A stretch of 64,000 bases of DNA from RYN-230 sp963770545 (GTDB lineage: Bacteria; Actinomycetota; Actinomycetes; Streptosporangiales; Streptosporangiaceae): positions 248,001 to 312,000 of the forward strand of contig CAVYQF010000008.1 in assembly GCA_963770545.1 (NCBI GenBank), given 5' to 3'. Below are positions 60,571-64,000 of this stretch, piece after piece; position 1 is the first letter of the stretch, and each line of letters begins with the position of its first letter. The notes beneath the pieces were generated by a model that saw only the letters and a program-made list of their open reading frames with translations, was not told the DNA's origin and did no database searches. Made by a program: the position numbers and the translations under genes.

Positions 60571-61581
60571 TCACCGGCACGCCGCGCGGATTGAAATAGC
60601 GGTTGTCTGCCATGCCGCGAAAGGCGGCCAGGGGCCGGCGTCCAGCCCGAAACTTGACTCCGGGGAAGTCTGGGTGGTGTTGGAGTCGAAATAGACGAGA
60701 GCCTTGATCTGACGGTCACGCACAACGGCCTGCTTGGCGTCGCGCAGCCATTGCGCACGAAGTGGCGCGCCATAACTCTGCGGCACCCCGTACTCGCCGA
60801 TCATGATTGGTTTCGGGTGCCGGGCCGCCCAGGTCAGGAAGGGCGCGATGATGGCCGCGAATGACGCGCGCGACCGGGGTCTGGGATAGGTGTCGGCGCA
60901 TACCCAGTCCACTTCGCTATTTCCCGGGTAGTAGGCCTGGGCGCTGCCGCTGGCGAATCCCCGGGCCGTGGGGCACCACACCCAGGCCACGTTGGTGACG
61001 TGCTGCTCGGCGAAGATCAGCCGGATGTGCTTCCAGGCTGCGATGTAGTCCGCAGGCGAGCCGACCTCGAAGCGCAGGTTCGGGCGGTCCATCTCCCAGC
61101 GCCACTCCAGGAACATGGGCTGGCCGAGGGCCTTGAACTCCCGCGCGCGCTGGCGGATCGACGCGTCCCACTCACCGGCCGCGATGCCTTTGCTGTCGTT
61201 CAGCGCCCAGGAGACCAGGAGCATGCTGCCCTGGCGGACCCAGGCCAGGTCGCTGGCGGTGGGGAACTCCGCAGGCTGGCGGAGGTAGGTGTGCACGATG
61301 TCCAGCCGCCGGCCGATCTGCTGCTGCAGGGCGTTCACCGCACCGATGTGACCATGCTGGCCGTACATGGTCGGGTCGACCCAGGCGCCGAAGTACGCCC
61401 CGGTGGCCGGGGGCGGGATGGCCAGCGGGGTCTTGGGCAGCGCGGGTTCCGCGGTTGGGTGGGCGGTCGGCTTGCCGGTCCAGCCCAGGCCGATGGTGAG
61501 GGTGACCACCACGGCCGCCACCACCACGGCGGCGATCGCGGAGATGGCTGCCCCCCGCCGCCAGCCGGTCACGGGGCCCAC
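60571..61581 (-). CDS. Secreted or membrane-anchored glycoside hydrolase, GH26-like
   Basis: An N-terminal helix (about 10-34) acts as a signal or anchor, followed by a TIM barrel opening GAYFGAWVDP. Candidate acid/base Glu is in FLEWRWEMDRP and the nucleophile Glu in MIGEYGVPQ, as in beta-mannanase-type GH26 enzymes. It probably trims or releases the exported polymer. Start is GTG at 61581 or 61572. It is convergent with the main operon. Confidence 0.82.
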   Translation of the reverse strand: MGPVTGWRRGAAISAIAAVVVAAVVVTLTIGLGWTGKPTAHPTAEPALPKTPLAIPPPATGAYFGAWVDPTMYGQHGHIGAVNALQQQIGRRLDIVHTYLRQPAEFPTASDLAWVRQGSMLLVSWALNDSKGIAAGEWDASIRQRAREFKALGQPMFLEWRWEMDRPNLRFEVGSPADYIAAWKHIRLIFAEQHVTNVAWVWCPTARGFASGSAQAYYPGNSEVDWVCADTYPRPRSRASFAAIIAPFLTWAARHPKPIMIGEYGVPQSYGAPLRAQWLRDAKQAVVRDRQIKALVYFDSNTTQTSPESSFGLDAGPWPPFAAWQTTAISIRAACR

Positions 61582-61606
61582 TGTCCTTCGCTCCTCGCCA
61601 GCGCGC

Positions 61607-62599
61607 TCATGCGGCGCCGTGCAGGTAGCCGTAGCGCAACAGCAGCGGCAGCGTCAGCGCGGTGACCGTGCGCCGGTTCCCCGGCGGCATCGCCGTCTGC
61701 CATGTGCCGTCGTAACGGATCGGGACCCGGCCGGTGGTGAACCGCATCGGGTTGCCCGACGCGGTGTGCGTGGCCGTCAGCTCGGCCCACCAGCGGCCCG
61801 GCCCGTCGGCGCCCAGGAACCCGGAGTCCGGGCCGCCGGGCAGGCCGGCGAACGCAGCGATCTCGCTGAGCGTGGCCGCCGGGCCGGCCACGAAGTCTTC
61901 ATAACGCACCCGCAGCGTGGGCGTGCCCAGCTGGGAGAGGAGTTGCAGGGCGCTGTTCTGCACGTCCCACCGCACGGCCGCACTAGCCGGCTTGTAGGTG
62001 GCCATCTGGCTCCCGGCCGCGTCCGGCCGGTCCACGACCTTGCCCCAGGAGTAGGCGACCGCCCGGCTGTCGCGGACCATGTGGACGACCCTCAGGTCCA
62101 CGCCGGGGGAACTGCGCAGGCAGAACGCCAGCGAGGCGTGCTTGCTGGAGTCGATCACCACCGGGCTGCCGCTGACCTGGGCGATTGCGGCGTAGGTGCG
62201 CCGGTAGTACGCGACGTACTCGTCCAGGGCGGGCTGCAGCCTGCGCCGCAGTGGCGGGGAGGCCAGCAGGGGCAGGAACCGGCCCCGGTCCACCTGGGCC
62301 CGCAGCCGGGTGACCCGGTCCACGTCCACCTGGTCCCAGCCCCCGAAGGCGGCCTGGCCTACCTGCTGCCAGAACGGGCAGGAGGAAAACGCCTGGCCGC
62401 AGCCGCAGCGCTCGTCGTCCCGGACGCTGCGCAGCCACATGTGCACGACTTCGCCAGCCGGGCAGGCCCCGGGCATCTCGCCGAGGAGCCGCTCCAGCAG
62501 GGTGCTACCGCTACGGCCGAGGCCGGCCAGGTAGATGACCCGCGGGCTCCCCGGGACGGTGCTCGTGCCCGCCCGGCGGGCGAGCGCGTCCGCGCTCAG
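61607..62599 (-). CDS. Sulfotransferase, second copy (non-canonical start)
   Basis: The PAPS 5' loop YLAGLGRSGSTLLERLLGE is upstream of the first ATG (62476), so the protein must start earlier. Between the preceding in-frame stop and the loop the only start-like codon is CTG at 62599, with GAGGTGGTGAG before it. The 3' motif VHMVRDSRAVAYSW is intact. CGCGQAFSSCPFW suggests a metal-binding cluster near the N-terminus. It belongs to a different subfamily from the first sulfotransferase and would sulfate another position or substrate. Confidence 0.85.
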   Translation of the reverse strand: MSADALARRAGTSTVPGSPRVIYLAGLGRSGSTLLERLLGEMPGACPAGEVVHMWLRSVRDDERCGCGQAFSSCPFWQQVGQAAFGGWDQVDVDRVTRLRAQVDRGRFLPLLASPPLRRRLQPALDEYVAYYRRTYAAIAQVSGSPVVIDSSKHASLAFCLRSSPGVDLRVVHMVRDSRAVAYSWGKVVDRPDAAGSQMATYKPASAAVRWDVQNSALQLLSQLGTPTLRVRYEDFVAGPAATLSEIAAFAGLPGGPDSGFLGADGPGRWWAELTATHTASGNPMRFTTGRVPIRYDGTWQTAMPPGNRRTVTALTLPLLLRYGYLHGAA

Positions 62600-62620
62600 C
62601 TCACCACCTCAAATCGTGTC

Positions 62621-63946
62621 CTAGTTATACGGGAGGAGGCAGATGCCGGCCCGGTTGGCGAGCGTCCCACACTGGTTGGTCCCGTCCAGGTTGTCGCTGG
62701 CGATCCACAGGCCCGCGCTGGTGACCAGCATGTCGTCGGCACCGAGCCCGCGTCCCCGGGTGGGGTTGTAGGTCAGCGCGCCGGTGGCCGGGCTGAGCCC
62801 CTCGATGCCAGGCGCGGCGATCGCGCCAGGACCGGCGAAGTCGCAGCCGTTCGGGTTCGACGACCAGCGCTCGTGCCCGGCGAAGTACGCGGTGGTGGAA
62901 TCGGCCGCGGCGGCGTACAGCGAGTCGCAGCCCGGATAGTTGATCCACGTGTGCGTGACGCTGGCCTGGGTGGCCGGGTAGGCGATCGCCGCGTCACACG
63001 GCCCGGTCCGGGGGTAGCTCCCGGCCGGCGTGCCATTCGGCTTGTACCCGGTCGTCGCGACGTAGATGGTGGAGTCATCGGTCGACCAGGCCGCGGACTG
63101 GGCGTAGAACGACTCGTTGTAGTTGCAGTTGGTGTTGAGCTCAGGTGAGGTCCACCCGGTGACCGTCGCGGTCGGGCCGCTCAGGTCCAGCATGAACATC
63201 TGCTGCCGGGCCTGGCCGCCGACCGAGGTGAAGTCGCCCTCCACCAGGTCCAGCGTGCCGCCGTGGCTGAGTTGCTGGTTGTAGACCCGGGTCGGGTTGG
63301 ACGACACCCCGGGGAACTGGTAGTTCCCGGAAATGCCCAGGTGGATGAACCCGTCGTCCTTGCCCGAGGTGGGGTTGAGGCTGGCCATGTACGCGTTGGC
63401 GCTGCTGTTGTTGATCGAGGTGAAGTAGCCCCCGGTCAGGATGTGCCCGTTGTAGTACTGCAGCGTCTCGACCTGGCCGCTGGCGCTGTGCCCGAAGGCC
63501 GTGATGAGCGCCCCGCTCGAGGTGCTGACCGCGGCGAGGTTCTTGGCCGCCACCCCGCCGACGGTGCTGAACTTGCCGCCGATGTAGGCGGTGGAGCAGT
63601 CAGGACTGAACGTGATGCCGTTGACGATCCCGTTCACGTCGGGGTTCCAGGAGGTCATCGTGTACGGCTTGGACGCGCTGAAGCTGAACACGTTGTTGCG
63701 GGAGAAGGTCGTCCCCGCCTGCGAGATCGCGGTGAACGTGCCCACCGCGTACATGGTGTTACCGCACTGCGCGATCTGCCGGACCTGCTCGGTCGTCCCG
63801 GTACTGGCCAGCTGCGGAGTGTTGTACGCCGGGGTGGTGCCCGGCGGCCCCGTCGCGGCCGAGGCGGGCACCGCGGTCCAGGCCGCGCAGGCCGCCAGCA
63901 CGGCCATCCCGGCCGCTATCTTGGCGCGCCAGTTACTAAACAACAT
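62621..63946 (-). CDS. Secreted propeller-like surface protein, paralogue B
   Basis: Signal peptide MLFSNWRAKIAAGMAVLA..., cleavage near ASAAT, then the same repeat architecture as the protein at 45273-46694: QCGNTMYAVGTF, YIGGKFSTVGG, LTGGYFTSINN, QQLSHGGTLDLVEGDFTS and GLGADDMLVTSAGLWIASDN. Both end in ICLLPY. The two copies lie about 16 kb apart in the same direction and bracket the polysaccharide genes. The ATG has GGGGGG upstream like paralogue A. Confidence 0.8.
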   Translation of the reverse strand: MLFSNWRAKIAAGMAVLAACAAWTAVPASAATGPPGTTPAYNTPQLASTGTTEQVRQIAQCGNTMYAVGTFTAISQAGTTFSRNNVFSFSASKPYTMTSWNPDVNGIVNGITFSPDCSTAYIGGKFSTVGGVAAKNLAAVSTSSGALITAFGHSASGQVETLQYYNGHILTGGYFTSINNSSANAYMASLNPTSGKDDGFIHLGISGNYQFPGVSSNPTRVYNQQLSHGGTLDLVEGDFTSVGGQARQQMFMLDLSGPTATVTGWTSPELNTNCNYNESFYAQSAAWSTDDSTIYVATTGYKPNGTPAGSYPRTGPCDAAIAYPATQASVTHTWINYPGCDSLYAAAADSTTAYFAGHERWSSNPNGCDFAGPGAIAAPGIEGLSPATGALTYNPTRGRGLGADDMLVTSAGLWIASDNLDGTNQCGTLANRAGICLLPYN

Positions 63947-63968
63947 TTAATCCCCCCAGGCCAGATCC

Positions 63969-63997
63969 CCACTAGTGCATATCACTGAAGTAAACAA
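63969..63997 (-). promoter_or_regulatory. Candidate promoter of propeller-like gene B
   Basis: TTGTTT and TAGTGG are 17 bases apart on the minus strand, about 25 bases before the ATG, with a G6 ribosome site between. The -10 lacks the final T, so this is a moderate match to a housekeeping-type promoter. Confidence 0.4.
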
Positions 63998-64000
63998 TTA

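Overview
The window is high-GC DNA with many GTG starts, ATGA/GTGA stop-start overlaps and dense short operons. Gene content (Wzx/Wzy-type surface polysaccharide genes, tandem apolipoprotein N-acyltransferases, an L,D-transpeptidase lipoprotein, DUF1707 and DUF6328 proteins, a Nur-type operator) points to an Actinomycetota genome, probably a filamentous soil lineage. The order cannot be fixed from sequence alone. No tRNA, rRNA, CRISPR array, transposase or phage gene was seen.

Layout. 0-13.9 kb: end of a geranylgeranyl-reductase-like flavoprotein, a 14-helix MFS exporter, a lipoprotein-maturation and cell-wall block on the minus strand (two Lnt paralogues and an L,D-transpeptidase), then a DMT permease, a THUMP-like methyltransferase, serS and a secreted S53 peptidase. 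14-21.7 kb: repeat- and hairpin-rich spacers, a DUF1707 membrane-stress-type protein, a molybdopterin/FAD/zinc-ribbon operon, and a redox-signalling operon (UBP zinc finger, cNMP-domain histidine kinase, response regulator fused to a thioredoxin-reductase-like flavoprotein that lacks the CxxC). 21.9-26.3 kb: translationally coupled late cobalamin genes cobD, a bluB-cobT fusion, cobU and cobS. 26.3-43.6 kb: mixed housekeeping and transport genes, including a LacI-linked ABC importer with a metallophosphoesterase, an ECF sigma factor, a cysteine-less DksA-like protein, a NiCoT permease under a Nur-like box, SufE with rhodanese, an amidohydrolase and a LysR regulator.

43.7-64 kb is the accessory region and the most interesting part. 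It holds a polysaccharide locus: polyprenyl-phosphate sugar transferase, WecG-type glycosyltransferase, Wzz-like protein with a degenerate kinase domain, DUF3048 lipoprotein, Wzy-like polymerase, Wzx-like flippase, a 50-residue membrane protein, PAP2 protein, GT2, two sulfotransferases, a kinase-like protein and a GH26-like enzyme. Two paralogous secreted propeller-like proteins flank it, and a decayed HAF-repeat-like secreted protein lies beside it. The gene set predicts export of a sulfated extracellular polysaccharide. Several genes here carry single-base frameshifts, four of which look like one extra C on the coding strand. These need to be separated into sequencing error and real decay.

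A second recurring theme is short in-frame tandem repeats (mostly 15 bp, some 21 bp) in protein tails, loops and spacers across the window.
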